Shown here: in pieces, positions 1 to 12,660 of the stretch | How the letters are laid out: each line of letters starts with the position of its first letter | Position numbering within the stretch: the first letter of the stretch is position 1 | Origin: Plantago ovata | Lineage: Eukaryota; Streptophyta; Magnoliopsida; Lamiales; Plantaginaceae | Direction: 5' to 3' | Assembly: GCA_028274465.1 (NCBI GenBank) | Contig: CM051457.1 | Span: 31,159,313-31,223,312 of the forward strand | Length of the DNA: 64,000 bases | The notes under the pieces: model-generated | What the model saw: the letters and a program-made list of their open reading frames with translations, nothing else | Told to the model about the DNA's origin: nothing | Databases searched by the model: none | Position numbers and translations under genes: made by a program

Positions 1-1594
1 ATGTTGATAGTAAGGATGTTCTGAAATTGTGTGTATTACATTCTTACATTTTAATGGGTTTATTATGTGGAAGCTTGATTGGATTGTGTTGAATCTTTGG
101 TGTTTAGATAAAGTATTGCTCTGAACTATATAAGAGACTTGTCAACTGTGCCCAATATCCTGAGCTGGTTAATTTTCAGTAAGATTCGTTTCCTGTAATT
201 GCAATTCATCGTCCTAATACTATGTACTCCGTATTGTTATTTTCAAGAGGCTTCTTACTAACTCTCCATATTAGGGGCTCAGTATACTCCTTTTGCTGCA
301 AATATAACGCATTAACTTTCAAGAGGCTTCTTACTAACTCTCCATATTAGGGGCTCAGTATACTCCTTTTGCTGCAAATATAACGCATTAACGCTGACGG
401 TCTTGCTGAATAAAATGTAGGTAATAATCTTTGTTATTTTGTTTCTTGAAAAAATAAAGCAGGGAATAGAAGTAACTCAATCATTCAGGTAACGACTACC
501 TATTAGGAAAGTTCAAGTTTAGTGTTCCTCATTCAAGCACATCTATCTTAATGTAGTGCGTACTACCTGCAAGGTCTTTGAGATTGGTAAGCTTAAGAGT
601 TTAGAGATTCTGTCTCCATTGACCTCATCTCGTCATGTATGTTGGTTCTGTATAGCTGTTGGTTCTGTAGTTTGATACTGGACAGGTTTTACCAGTTATT
701 GTTAAACTTTAAGTGCAAGCTAAGCTGCGCTATTTGTCTATATTCATGTTGCTTGAGACCTCTAGGAATTGGTCTCCATCTGATTAGTTGAGCAAGCAAT
801 CTCCTCCGCCATTGTGGAATTGATCAGAGCATCATAGCGTTGATGTTGTGCACCTGTATTGTGTTGCACCATTGCGTTTCCCACCAGTATGAACCATGTG
901 TGGCTAATCCAACGTTCTTCATCACATCCACAAGGATCGAAGCAAGTTCGAGACCTTGTTTCAACACTATAGCCTCTCCTAGATTGTCACCTACCCAATC
1001 TAAAGTTTTCCCTTCTGATTGGTGGTTGTGCTTCATTTGTGTGGCGTGTTGATATTAAACCAGACTGAGCATGTTTAGGTGCAAAATGCAGGTGGCAATG
1101 TCACCCTTAATGGGCAACTAATCCGTGCCTGTTTGGCCATTTCCAATGGGAAATATAGTAGTACTAATATTACACAAACACCCTCTACATAATTGTGGAA
1201 TCATACATAAACTAGATCTCCATTAGTTTTTGGCATGTAAATATCAAAATGTAGGAAAAATATCAAAATGCTCTTACTTAAAGGATATCCCTGTTGTGTT
1301 CAGTTAATTCATTCAAGGATATGATGGATTTACATCACAAAATATGAAGATTATACATGAATTTCGTTTTTGCCAACCAAAACCATCATGGTCAAAAGGA
1401 CAAGTAATGATGTATGTGTATTTAGTCAAGGTGGAGGGGTTTAAATTTAAATGTTGAAAATTAATGGTGTATATTTGAATTTGACAAGTGGTGAGGTTGT
1501 GTATGCGTAAATTTCCGATTCCCAATTGGTCGTAAATATTAAGCAACCTTTAAAAAATTCCGTCACTCCATCATCGCATATCACAATTCACAAG
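1..1594. other. Non-coding stretch upstream of the ACBP gene
   Basis: No gene could be supported here. Two overlapping 70-codon frames on opposite strands near 824-1052 match no family I recognise and lack convincing splice sites. The only clear structure is the 76-bp tandem duplication at 241-392. The last few hundred bases are AT-rich and act as the ACBP upstream region. Confidence 0.5.
241..392. repeat. 76-bp perfect tandem duplication
   Basis: Bases 241-316 are repeated immediately as 317-392, starting TTTCAAGAGGCTTC and ending AACGCATTAAC. I see no differences between the copies, so the duplication is recent or an assembly artefact. No coding role is visible. Confidence 0.93.
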
Positions 1595-1602
1595 TATATA
1601 TA
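1595..1602 (+). promoter_or_regulatory. TATA box of the ACBP gene
   Basis: TATATATA lies 77 bp upstream of the ACBP start codon, followed by a pyrimidine-rich, ATG-free leader. This fits a plant core promoter with transcription starting near 1630. The start site is inferred. Confidence 0.55.
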
Positions 1603-1678
1603 CACATCCATTCGCCCTCAATTTTCTGCAACTAACAATTGAAGCTTCTATATCTAATCCACCAACAACAAATCCAAC

Positions 1679-2933
1679 ATGGCTTTGAAGGTAACAATTC
1701 AACATTCTCTAGCATTACTTTACAACAGATGGAAGATCATTTTATAGCTTCTTTAAGATGCTATTTTAATTTTATTTTAAATTGATTTGTCTCTACAGTT
1801 TGATATGTAAATTATTTATACAGTTCCGAGATTTCTGAAATTGGCAATTCTTGATTTCCCTAATCCTTTTCATGATTTGTTGTTGTGCATTCAATTTCAT
1901 GTTTATGATGAGTATTTATAACTCTATACAGTGAGTTTAGCTTCTTAGATTACTAGTAAAACCAGGGGAAGGAGCCAGGGGTATAGGTAATATTATCGAT
2001 TTTCAAGTATTTGCGCCCCCTCCCGCTACCCCAAACCTCCGGAATAACCCCATATATGTAATTTCGGCCCCTGAAACTTCAAATTCTGGGTCCGCCCGAG
2101 TAAAATGGTATAACTAAATGATTACTCTTTGAGTGCTAGCTGAAATTAGAAACTGATTTTAACCTATGTTGATAAGTACTTCTCTGATTTGTAATGAGTA
2201 TGTATGGTATCGTTCTCCGGTTTAAATGTATGATCTATTGTCGAATTCGATTTGATTTGATAATTTCAGAACTAGAAGAGCTGACTGATTATGTGAAGCC
2301 CCGTTCACTCTGATGTGGATGTGGTATTACATTGCTTGCAAATGCTACTAATTACTCAAAATTGATTGAAGAAAGAAATTGATTATTTGTGTTCCTTTCC
2401 AGAATCAGATTGTTGTACTTATGTGGGTTATAAATATATATATACAAGTTTTCTGCATACATTCATTTTCTGTGTCTGCTATTAGAAAGGAACATAAAAT
2501 CAGTTTTTGCAAACACCCAGCCAGTATTTCTAAAATTTTCAGAATCTAAAGGTTTCGGTGTCTCCAGGAGGAATTTGAAGAGCATGCAGAGAAAGCCAAG
2601 ACCTTGCCTGAGAGCACCACCAACGAAGACAAGCTTATTTTATACGGATTGTACAAACAGTCTACAGTTGGAAATGTCAACACAAGTAAGTAGTACTACT
2701 ATTCTTAATAAAACTAACTTTTGTTTATGTCAAATTCTTGCTCAACAATCAACATGTACTAAGAGTTTTGCGTTTCATGTACAGGCCGTCCTGGTATATT
2801 TAACATGAGAGACAGGGCAAAATGGGATGCATGGAAGGCTGTTGAAGGAAAATCCCAGGACGAAGCCATGGGCGATTATGTCACCAAGGTGAAGCAATTG
2901 CTTGAAGCTGCTGCTGCTGCTGCTTCATGTTGA
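1679..2933 (+). CDS. ACBP: Acyl-CoA-binding protein, small 10-kDa class
   Basis: Three exons (1679-1690, 2568-2685, 2785-2933) join in frame to 92 residues, the usual length of plant class I ACBPs such as Arabidopsis ACBP6. All introns are GT-AG. The protein is one ACB domain of four helices. Visible family residues include Tyr30, the YKQ at 33-35, the RPGIFN turn at 45-50, Lys56, the KWDAWKAVEGK segment and Tyr75; the C-terminus is alanine-rich, typical of plant members. The family binds long-chain acyl-CoA esters in the cytosol and buffers or moves the pool for lipid synthesis; ACBP6 also binds phosphatidylcholine. The first exon codes only four residues, so an ATG-based scan misses the true frame. 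A TATA box lies just upstream. Confidence 0.96.
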
Positions 2934-4452
2934 GAAAATTAAGCAAACATAAGTCCCAGAAATACTCTGGTGTTTGAACTTTGAATAATTGTTCCCCCTT
3001 GATGCCTTCAATTTGATGTTTCAGCCATGATATGTACTAATCTACTATGTAACCATTGTCCTTTGAATCTGGAATAAAATGAGTTTTAAGTTTATGTCAT
3101 TTATACTTTTGTCGAAAGTCACATAAGACGCCTTATGTTACGCTTTCAGTTTCATGCCTTAAGAGTTAAAAGCTCGCTTCAACATGATTCAAAACGCGTA
3201 AAAGAGTTAAAAAGCTCGCTTTAAGATGATTTAAAACGTTTATATTCCATCTTTATTGTTGAACTTACAGAAATATGACAAGATAGGCTGTGAGGGATTT
3301 CCAGCAACAGTTTCCAAAATCTAGTGATTTCTTTCAAATGAAATCAATCCTCCTATCTTTGCATTTGTGAATATGTTATTCTGACTTAGTAAGTCAAATA
3401 TTCTTCTTAGCAAATTTGCAAAAGGGCAACTATATATTGCAAGTATTGCAACTATCCTCCTATATTTACTACTACTGAGTATGCTAAAGATCAAAGCTTA
3501 GTTTTAACATGTATCTCAACTTTACTTTGCATGAGTGACTTTTTAGTTTGTATCATTTTGGAATCATCACATTCAGTTTGGCACTAAGTTAAGGATTAGT
3601 ACGTAGTTGTGCAAAATTTAACTAAATGTGTAGTAGCTTCACATCATTCTCTATCTTGGTTACAGCTTACTCCTGAAAGGCTGAACCAATTGAATTAATG
3701 GAATCGCATGCTTTTCCAAAACATGCATTTTTCAATCTTCACTTTTATGATTTCATGGATACATTTATTTGCTGGTCCCAAAACTTCAATCATAAGTTAA
3801 GATAATATCGGGAATAAATGGTTATCCCATAGTACCATAGCCCATAGGACCACTTATCTTCATGGAATCACTTTCACAACATGGAAAGCCACTGGCTAAC
3901 TTATGCAGTAGATGCCCAGAGAGGATCATGATTGATGAACATGTAGTACTACATCTTTCATTATAGTAGTACCAATTTAAGAGTATTTACCAAACTCCTA
4001 TATTTGTATTATGTCCAATACATCTGTTTCCCTTGTCAGAATTTGAATCCCATCTCAGATTTACATTTCAAATACTGTGAGCATTAAAATCTGTAAGATC
4101 TACAAGATTTATAGTTTCACTGTATTTGAAACACCCAACTTACCAATTACCAAGGCACTTCAATGAACGTGAAGTAAAAATATGCACAAATTGGTTACAT
4201 ATTTGGTCAAAATGTATTTCTACCTTCTAAAATACATCAACTGATGTATTTCTCAAATGCAACAAGCCCCTCTCAAGCATTTCAGAACACATCAAAAGGT
4301 GGATTTGGAAATGCAGCCCGGTTTTTTTACACGGCCTCGCTGGCTTGAAATACAACTTGATTTTGGCATTTTGCTAACGATCAGTGCTTCCAGGTGCGAT
4401 TAACATTTCAAACGCACCTGTTTTTACCCTACGAATCACTGCAATAATATTA
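2934..4452. other. Intergenic region between convergent ACBP and coiled-coil genes
   Basis: This should hold the 3' untranslated ends of both flanking genes. An AATAAA-like signal (GGAATAAAATGAG) sits near 3070 and suits the ACBP transcript. I see no coding sequence or repeat array otherwise. Confidence 0.6.
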
Positions 4453-7253
4453 CTATTGTACAAAAGGATATCTAGGTACATAATATTCCCTTACACGAGA
4501 AGCGCCATCTCTAGCAAGAATTCCTTCGAGATCTCCTATAATTCTAGCCAGCCAAATCTCCAGATTTCTCTGGATTTCTCTGAAGTTGTTTCGGATTGAG
4601 TCCAGGAATCTTCTTGTGGCTATTTGGGCCTGTCCATCTAGCTCATCCTCACCGGTATAGCTCTTTCCGTTCTCAGTTTTTAATGCCATCAGCTTCTGAT
4701 TAGTTTCAGATGCAGACTGCTGAAGACGAAGTGCTTCCAGTAAAAATTCGGTCTGCCTTTGGGTCCGAAACTCTGAACTAAAGTTCTGGTCACAGGGATC
4801 ACTAGCTTGCTATCAAAACAAAGCCACAAATCAGAACAGTGTAGAAACCATTAAGGATTGATCAAATACAAAGATAGCATGAAACTATGCAAAGTATTGT
4901 TTACCGAAATGATGCTAAAAGATGAAAATTCAGTAGTGCGTTTTATTGACTGTTTTATTGATATGAACTATCTAAACGGCTTAACTAAATGTTACCGTAG
5001 TGCATTACCATTCTTCTGCAGAGATCATCGATTTTTCCAGCTAATGCTTGATATTTCTTGGCTTGCTTTCGCATTTGCAATGGTGACTTTGAAAGGTGTG
5101 GCTTGACAACTCTTTCCATATTAAGTAATTCTTCCTCCAGCAGTTTCAGTTTAGACGAAATTCCACTGTCCACTTTCCAAGGGGACTCCCTCCTGGATAC
5201 AAATTTACTTTTATGTTCCGCATTTAGGCAAAAAGATTATAATAATGAGTTTTCTTAGATGTTCATAAAAGAGCATTAGAACTTTACCCAACTGCAAAGT
5301 GTTTTGACTGGTAGATTGATTCATGGGATTCATACTGCATATCCTGCAAATCAAACATCTGGAATTAGCACCAAATACCAAATAAATACAATTAATCCTA
5401 ACTGCATGATTTGAAGGAGCACATCAGTTCAATACGTGCACGGATCATTTGTCATAACTGATTAGCAAACTGTAATACTGTCAATGGTAAAAGAAATGGT
5501 AGCAACTAACATGAGCCCCCCTTTTCCAGAGGTGGAAAAGATTAATAGATAGAAATTAAAGCAAAAGGAAAAAAAAGAAAAACCAAACTGTGAACTGAAG
5601 TTGACAACTGTGTGTGGAAGATTTGTAGCATGTGCCATCAATTAATATGAACCCTTCTGATAGCTCCATGTTATAAATTATTAGAACCATTGAAAGATGC
5701 CCTCAATAACAGGAAACATGGTTTAACAATAACATGAATTCAATGATCTTGCAATCATAAAGCATTATATGTACAGTTGACCCCCCATGATAAGATAATA
5801 TAGTTGTAGAAAAGTATATGTTGGACTCGGAAACAGAAAGATGTTGGAAAATAAACATGTTCAAGGATGGTGGTCCAGAAATGGCTTTTACCAATGAAGA
5901 AATGAAAACGCAAACACCAAACCTAATAGTATCACAGTTGAAGGAAGGATAGATTCTTCAGTGAAGCAGTTGCTATACTATGCAATGAAGTAAAAACAGT
6001 GGTCGAGCAAAAACGAACTTCACCAACGATCAGCATATACTTTAGCTCAACCGGTTTTCAAGTAAATTTTATCTCACAAATTCAAGCTATGTTTGCTTCA
6101 GGGGAAAAAAAAAGTATTCAGCTGCAGATTGGTCACTGTTCCCCCAACTCTAATCCCGAATGGAATTAAACCAATGACCTCCTAATGATTCACACAGATG
6201 AGTAATCTAATCACCATGGTTACCATTCCTCGGCTACTTTTCAAGTAAGAGTTAATAAGATCAGCATTTTCCTCTCAATTCCATTTCACTCATTCATACT
6301 GAACCAAACTAAAGAAGGCCTAGCATCTGCGCAGAAGTTAGTCCACCTTGCTCTTTGCAAGAAAATGCAAGAGTAAGGGCCACCAAACTCACCCGCCGAA
6401 AAATCGTCCCTTTTCTTAATTAGGCCACTCAATTTTCCCACACAAGATTTCAACAACAAACTCAGATGTTAAACATGTAAAACAGTCACACAATCCGTTA
6501 AAATCTTAATATCTCACTAGACTAGAGCAATCAAACACCCAAATCTTCCACTCATTCATCCACACAAACAACATTTCATCTAAACATAAAACTGATAACA
6601 CTAATACAAGAATGAACACATAACAAATCAAATGAACAGAAATTAAAACAACCATTTACCTGCTGCCAAAGATTGTTTTTTTCAGGCCAAAACCTAACTC
6701 CCAAATCAGCATTATTAGCACCACCCCCACCACCAGCACCATAAGTACTACTCTCCATCATCATCATCTCAGAATCATTAGTACTAGCAGCAGCAGCCCT
6801 AGTCATAAAATTAAGCATCTCATCCCTCTCCCCAATCTCCCTCTTCAAATCCTCAATATTAGCCTTCAACTCACCCTCAAATCTCTCCAGCTCCTCAACC
6901 CTCCTCTTCAGATACACAATCTCATCATTACCCTCATCGATCTGCTGCAAGAGCCGCTTCTCCTCCTGCTGCCAAGAGTGCCTGTGACTGGCAAAGATTT
7001 CAACCACTCTCGCATTGGCCTTGGAATCCTCTTTTCTTCTCGAGTGGAGAAGATGGAGCTGCTCCTCCGCCTGTGCGAGCTTTGAAGAGAGAGCTCTGTT
7101 CTTCTTCTGGAGTATCACCGAGTTTTTAGGCAAATGGGTTAGGAAGATAGCGAAACTCAAGCCTAAGTATGAGGACAAGAGCTTCTTCTCATTGTGCTCC
7201 AGTTCTTGATTCTTGAGCTCCTGGGTTTCTTGTTGTTGAGTAGTAGTAGCCAT
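4453..7253 (-). CDS. Coiled-coil protein of unknown function, four exons
   Basis: On the minus strand, exons 7253-6660, 5343-5288, 5192-5009 and 4809-4453 have GT-AG borders and consistent phases, giving 396 residues. The N-terminus is Gln/Thr-rich with a short hydrophobic patch (about 28-41). Residues about 45-150 are heptad-like and Glu/Lys/Arg/Leu-rich, a long coiled coil. A Met run and a Gly5 run follow near 165-180. After a lysine-rich linker the last exon forms a compact C-terminal region with IRNNFREIQRNLEIWLARII, ending in an aromatic tail (REYYVPRYPFVQ). I do not recognise the family; it could be a cytoskeletal or scaffold protein, but nothing shows this. Intact exons and clean splice sites argue it is real. 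Confidence 0.85.
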
Positions 7254-10200
7254 TGCTGTCTCTGCTGAGAGAGAGTAGGGAACTTGTGAGGGTTTTTTTG
7301 AAGATGTAATTTTATATATTTATTTAGTATTAATACTATGTGTATACAGTGTACTTGATGAATGGGATATTTTGGGTGCCTGTCTTTAAAACTGTGGACT
7401 TCATCTTCTTCTTCTTCAACTGTGGACTTTTTAGCATGTGGCAGTCCTTTTTCACTCAAACAGTTTCTTTTCTTTCTTGATTTCTTCTCCTTTTTCATGT
7501 ACTTGCAGACTTTTTGAGATTTTTCATTATTTGGATTTTGTTTTATCTATGGTACATTGGTACAACTCTGATGAGATTATACAGTAAAATGGGCTAGTTC
7601 AGGTTCAGGAATAACTTCATTGTAAATTGGTTCACATGTAAAGTTAGTAGTGTATAGTAAAATTCACTCACATGTGGTTGGGGGTTAGTTACATTATTGT
7701 TGTGTACATATCAATACATTACTGTTTATGATGTCTATAGGTTGAAATGATAACGTGGGATATGACATGATTACTCATAATAAGATACAAACCATGTAGA
7801 ACGTGAATGAATAATTATTACTATGATATGTTAGAAAGGACTAAGCGTTCGATGCAGGACTGAAAATGCCAATAACAAAAGGACATAAAAGTATTGTAGA
7901 GGAATTTCCGTGTGATTTTTTGTTGTTACACATAAATGCTCAAACAGTTCAAGGGTTTTCAGCATGATGAAGTGACTCATGGTGTTTTAATATTTATATC
8001 ATGCATGAACATTGTGATTTATATATTGCACTTTGTAACACAGTAAAGCATCAATGAGACACAACATGGATTAGCAAACAACAAACCAAGTTCAAGATAG
8101 CATAGCAATCCTACTTCTAGCTTAATCGAAATGAAATAAGAAAACATGATATAGCAAAGAATAAACCAAGTTCAAGACACCATAGCAATCCTACTTCTAG
8201 CTTAATCGAAATGAAAGGAGTACTAACCTTGTATAAGTACGTGTATGATTGTGTAATCATCACTTACCATTAATATGGGAATGTGTGTAACTTATATAGT
8301 TTTCAACAAAGTAAGCTATACGGACTTCGGTCTTGACGAGTGTATCCCCCAGATCAAGCCACGTAAGCTAAATAGGTCAGTTCCACAGACCCATGTCCAT
8401 GTTGGGAGTCCTTAAGGGTATTTTGGACCTTATTGGGCTCTTAATGGACTTTCTACAACTTTTTACAGTTATGTGTCACATCTTAGCGTCCGTCCTTAGG
8501 TCTATTCCTATGCCTGTCCTAAATCTAGAGTGCATACTAGTATATGCTTGTGATGATGGGTATTGGCCCTACCCACTGATTTAGGCAGAACTTCGTGGGT
8601 CGGGGATGTGTGTCTGCCAACTAGATATGTTTGTTCTCCAAGTGAATGGGTTTGCAATCCTTGGATCCTCGTTGAATGTGTCCACCCTTCAGGTTTCCAA
8701 GACACATGGCTTATGTGGGATTGTAGGTTATCTCCTATTTTTCAAATAGGAGCTAGGACGTTTAGGAGTGAGGGGGCGGGCGCATGGTGGTCATGACATG
8801 GACATGGGCACATATATGTGTCCGGACCGCATCCACTTTTCTCCCATGCATGTCCATTTCCAGACCAAAATAATCCTTCCTACGTGTTTGAGATGGGCAA
8901 ACGATGTTTTGCTGGCCGCAGACCTCAACATGTCCGGACTCTCTTGAACTAATGAGGCATCCTTAGTTCGCCTTAAGACGCTTCTAAGACAAATTGTCCA
9001 TATAGGCCATATATATTAATATGGTGAGAGGGAAAAAGAACAAACAATTGGTGAATTATCCTATGTAAAGACTTTATACCCCTTTTAGTTTTGATAGAAA
9101 CAGGATGTCCTTAGAAAATATTTGATGCTATGCACCTCCTAGCCCAAGCACTAACTTTAGCAGTACAAATTGTAAACTAAGTCATTGAACAAACACATGA
9201 ACTTGGTAATCCAATTTCAGAGAGTGCTCGTGAGTCATGAGAAATGAAGAAAGCATAAAATTAAGGTTGGAAAACAAGTACATGATCATCATCTGCGTGA
9301 GTACTAATCTATTCAGGTTTATAACCTTGCTATCATAACAGAGCCATATATTTCATTGCAACCAAATCAACATTTAGCAAAGCACTATTGAACATTAAAA
9401 AAAAAAGATCAAATCCTGAAAACAAAAAAGTTCCAGTTAAGCTAACAATAATAGATGAGGAGAGTTCTATTGCTTGTCATTTCATATCAGTCAAAGCAGA
9501 AGTAACTGAGTAAGAAAATTAGGAAATTAGGATTTGCATTTTCATGTTTGCAACAGAATTTAGAGCCACAAAAAACATAAAAATCTTAGGAGCCAATACA
9601 AAATCACCAATAAATTGATGTTCAGAGGCAAACAAACAAATGAACAAAAAGGTAAACTATAGTCTTTCAAAACTTACAAGCACTAGTTTATCAAAAGCAA
9701 CAACTTAAAAGTGTACAACAAAATGATTGAACAAATTTCCAGATTAATACCAATACTATACATAGTGGAATGGGAACATCTCTCCTCCATATATAAGATG
9801 ATCCAGAGCGTACAAGTCCACAAATTAACAAGAGTGACATACATAGACCAGCTACGAAAATCGTCTCCAGGAAATGTCCTGCACAGCAAGCAGATCAGCC
9901 AAACAGTTAATTTCCTGGTGAAGTTTTTATCATGGCAACAACTCTAATGTATCCTATATATACTACTAGAAGTTTATAACAAACCATTTTTATATGAGAT
10001 CATCTTTCCAGAGGCAGTTTAACTTAATTACTGCACTATGGATTTTCCTACATATATATCACTTTGAATTTCTTGCTATGATTCTGAATTTCATACCACA
10101 ACCCACGTTCTAATTCTATGCCTATCATAAGTGTGTCAATTATACAAATGTGGAATGATTTACCTCTAAACATGCAAGAACATAGATCTAATTTACTTCT

Positions 10201-10963
10201 CAGTCAGGAATATATCCTGCAGGTGATTGGCTGCTAGCCTATGAAAACAAGCAAGAAATCAACTGATGGACTCAATAAATACACACGGCCAAGCAACTAT
10301 TCGCCAACCTAGAAAATCATATGTAGAATCTAGTTAAAGTGTGAAAAAGTCATATGGGAGACGGGGATTGGTCAGGGAGAGCTAATCCTGCTGATTGAGA
10401 TTTTCTGTTTTCTTATCAATCCAATTTACTTACTAATAACAGAAGAGAAAGATATATAAAAGAAACACTTCCAACAGAATAACTCATACCTATACAAACC
10501 TGATCAAGCATGTGAATCATTTACAATGACATGAACTAGGATTTGGCAATAAAAACCAAAGTTTCACAGGGTGAACATAAGGAAAATGTATCAGCAAATG
10601 AAGCGGTCTAATAAAAGGCTAGAAAGAATCTTTTTTTCGTTCAAACAATAGACTTAGCAATATTACTGAAGTTGCAAGATCACACCAAGAGAAATATTAA
10701 TATCCAGTAAAAAAAAAAACATACAGTTCTATGACTTATAAGTAAGCAGAACTTACAGCAGCACAAGGTATTCATCTTGTTAACCAGCTACAAGAACATC
10801 ACTGAGTGATTCATATCGGGGACTCATAGAAAGCTTCCTACAGCAGCCACACCTGCAAATTATAATGGGAGGAAATCTATTTACCCATAAATAGAAGAAT
10901 TTCAATCAGTATGAAAACATGAATGAACATGATTTAAATAAAAGATCAGGTATGCTTAAATTG

Positions 10964-10967
<4 letters not shown>
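7254..10967. other. Intergenic region with no supported gene
   Basis: The stretch holds the promoter of the coiled-coil gene at its left and the presumed 3' side of the NLR pseudogene at its right. A short tandem duplication lies at 8062-8216. The part from about 8330 to 9000 has higher GC than its surroundings and may be old transposon DNA, but no domain or terminal repeat is visible. Frames near 8393-8796 overlap on both strands and look random. Confidence 0.5.
8062..8216. repeat. Diverged 80-bp tandem duplication
   Basis: Two copies of about 75 bp start 80 bp apart (8062 and 8142) and share the block AATCCTACTTCTAGCTTAAT in full. They differ at several other positions. Confidence 0.85.

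Positions 10968-11032
<65 letters not shown>
10968..11032. repeat. (CT)n microsatellite
   Basis: About 64 bp of uninterrupted CT dinucleotide on the plus strand (GA on the NLR sense strand), just beyond the NLR stop codon. On the minus strand this may lie in a 3'-UTR intron, since a possible donor occurs at 11090 (CAAG then GTATGA). Confidence 0.97.
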
Positions 11033-11033
<1 letters not shown>

Positions 11034-12456
11034 GAGAGACCAGCTAGGGAAGAAATTAATAGTTGCATGAAAACAGAAACGTATTCATACCTTGAAGCAT
11101 ATTATTCGACCACACAATCTCTGTTTGATAGATATGGAATGTGACTTATCTTGTGCCATTCTTCTCCCCTGCCCTTCTCACATCGCGCAATCAGTGCTGG
11201 GCATTTAATGATAGAGAGTCTTCTAAGTTTTCCCAATTTTCGTATGCTATCCGGAAATGATACAAGCTTTGGGCAGTCCTCTATACACATGGAAGCAAGA
11301 GATGTCAAATTGCCAAACCAATCGGGCAATGAGGTCAACGGGAGACTGCATAGCAACAGATGTTGGAGTGATGTGAGGTGCTGTAATGCGTTTGGTAGAT
11401 ATTCCATCTTGGGAAGAGCCAAGAGTTTGAGACTAGTTAGGTTGTGGAGGCATTTAATCCCTTCTGGGATCTCCACCAACTCATTGCAGCGAATCAGTGA
11501 CAGTCTCTCCACAGAAGTGAGATTTGACATCCAACTTTCTGGTAAGCACGTCAGTGTGTTGGAAAGCATTACATCTAATGACGTAAGAGATTTCAGGCCT
11601 TGCAGCCCTTCGTCTGGTAGAGAGTGCTCGACTACATCACCCATAACGAGCAAAGATTTGAGATTAATGAGGCTTTGTACGACCTCCCTGGGAAGAGTAG
11701 TCATGTTATTACCAAACTCGATAGTAAGTTCTGTAAGATTATCAAGCTTGTAATATGAAGAAAGCATCATGCTGTCACAAAACAATTTCCTAGTAGATGA
11801 TAGTTGCGGCAGCGTAAACAAAGGGCAGCCAACAGCATAAAGTTCTTGAACATTTGGGAACACTACTACTACTGCTACTGTTTCCCTCTTTAACAAACTT
11901 TTCAGGTGGGGAAGATTAGTCAAACTGAGACGGTGTAGTGACGGAAATTGTGACTTCATCAGATTAGAACCTTGGATTCCGTCTTCAATGATGTATTCCA
12001 CTCCTAGATTAACCAAATAAAGCTCTTTAAGGACACCAGCTCTCTACAATCATTCAGATTCAAAACCTTCAAATTCCATAGAGAACATAATGCATCCGGA
12101 AGAGTTCGGATATCAGTATTTGAAAAGTTCAAGTATCTGACATGTCTCAAATTACCAATTCCAGAAGGTAACTCTGGTATACTCGTGAAACTTGCATCTA
12201 GAATTCTCAAGCGAATAAACTTCTCTAAGATGGCAGGAAAATCCAGGTCAGGTAGAGTACTTGTTGGGAAGGCAATAAACTTCCTTAGCAAATCCACGTT
12301 GCGGATTTTTTCATTTGATATTCCTCTGTCATTGGATTCTGATATCGCTCCAGGAACTCTATTCTCCATAATAGTTTGCGCCAGATCGTGAACAAGATCG
12401 TGCATTTGAATCGAAACACTCCCATCACAATCATCAATTTTGACATTTTGAAACAA

Positions 12457-12660
12457 AGATCTTATTGAAAGCGTGAAGGGACTGCTATAAATATAGCAAG
12501 TATAGAAAAGTTATTTACAGAATTTCTATACTTGCTATATTTATAGCAGTCCCTTCACGCTTTCAATAAGAACACGTTTATGCGTCTTTCTTCTTTCAGC
12601 TCAATGCGACTTCTCCTTGTTGCTCTTCTTTCTCTGCTTCTCTTATGTCTTTACAGATCT
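12457..12660. mobile_element. Small insertion in the NLR flanked by 6-bp AGATCT repeats
   Basis: AGATCT occurs at 12457-12462 and 12655-12660. Dropping the 192 bp between them plus one copy would rejoin the NLR frame exactly between Leu-Arg-Ser and Leu-Phe-Gln, where family members are continuous. This is the pattern of an insertion with a target-site duplication. The insert has a 48-bp perfect inverted repeat on one side and a pyrimidine-rich strand (plus sense) on the other, with no matching terminal inverted repeats. An intron is less likely: GTAAAG follows the upstream AGATCT, but no acceptor restores the frame. Confidence 0.7.
12461..12570. repeat. Perfect 48-bp inverted repeat with a 14-nt loop
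   Basis: Bases 12461-12508 are the exact reverse complement of 12523-12570, separated by 14 nt. One more base pairs outside (12460 with 12571). The arms contain GGGACTGCTATAAATATAGC. A transcript of either strand would form a near-ideal 48-bp hairpin. Confidence 0.95.

Noticed and set aside
824..1052. Overlapping 70-codon frames on both strands near the left edge.
   Set aside because: No domain, no splice context and mutual overlap; one resembles RNase H wording only loosely.
12463..12654. An intron in the NLR instead of an insertion.
   Set aside because: GTAAAG could be a donor, but none of the candidate acceptors restores the frame, while AGATCT direct repeats plus exact frame recovery fit an insertion.
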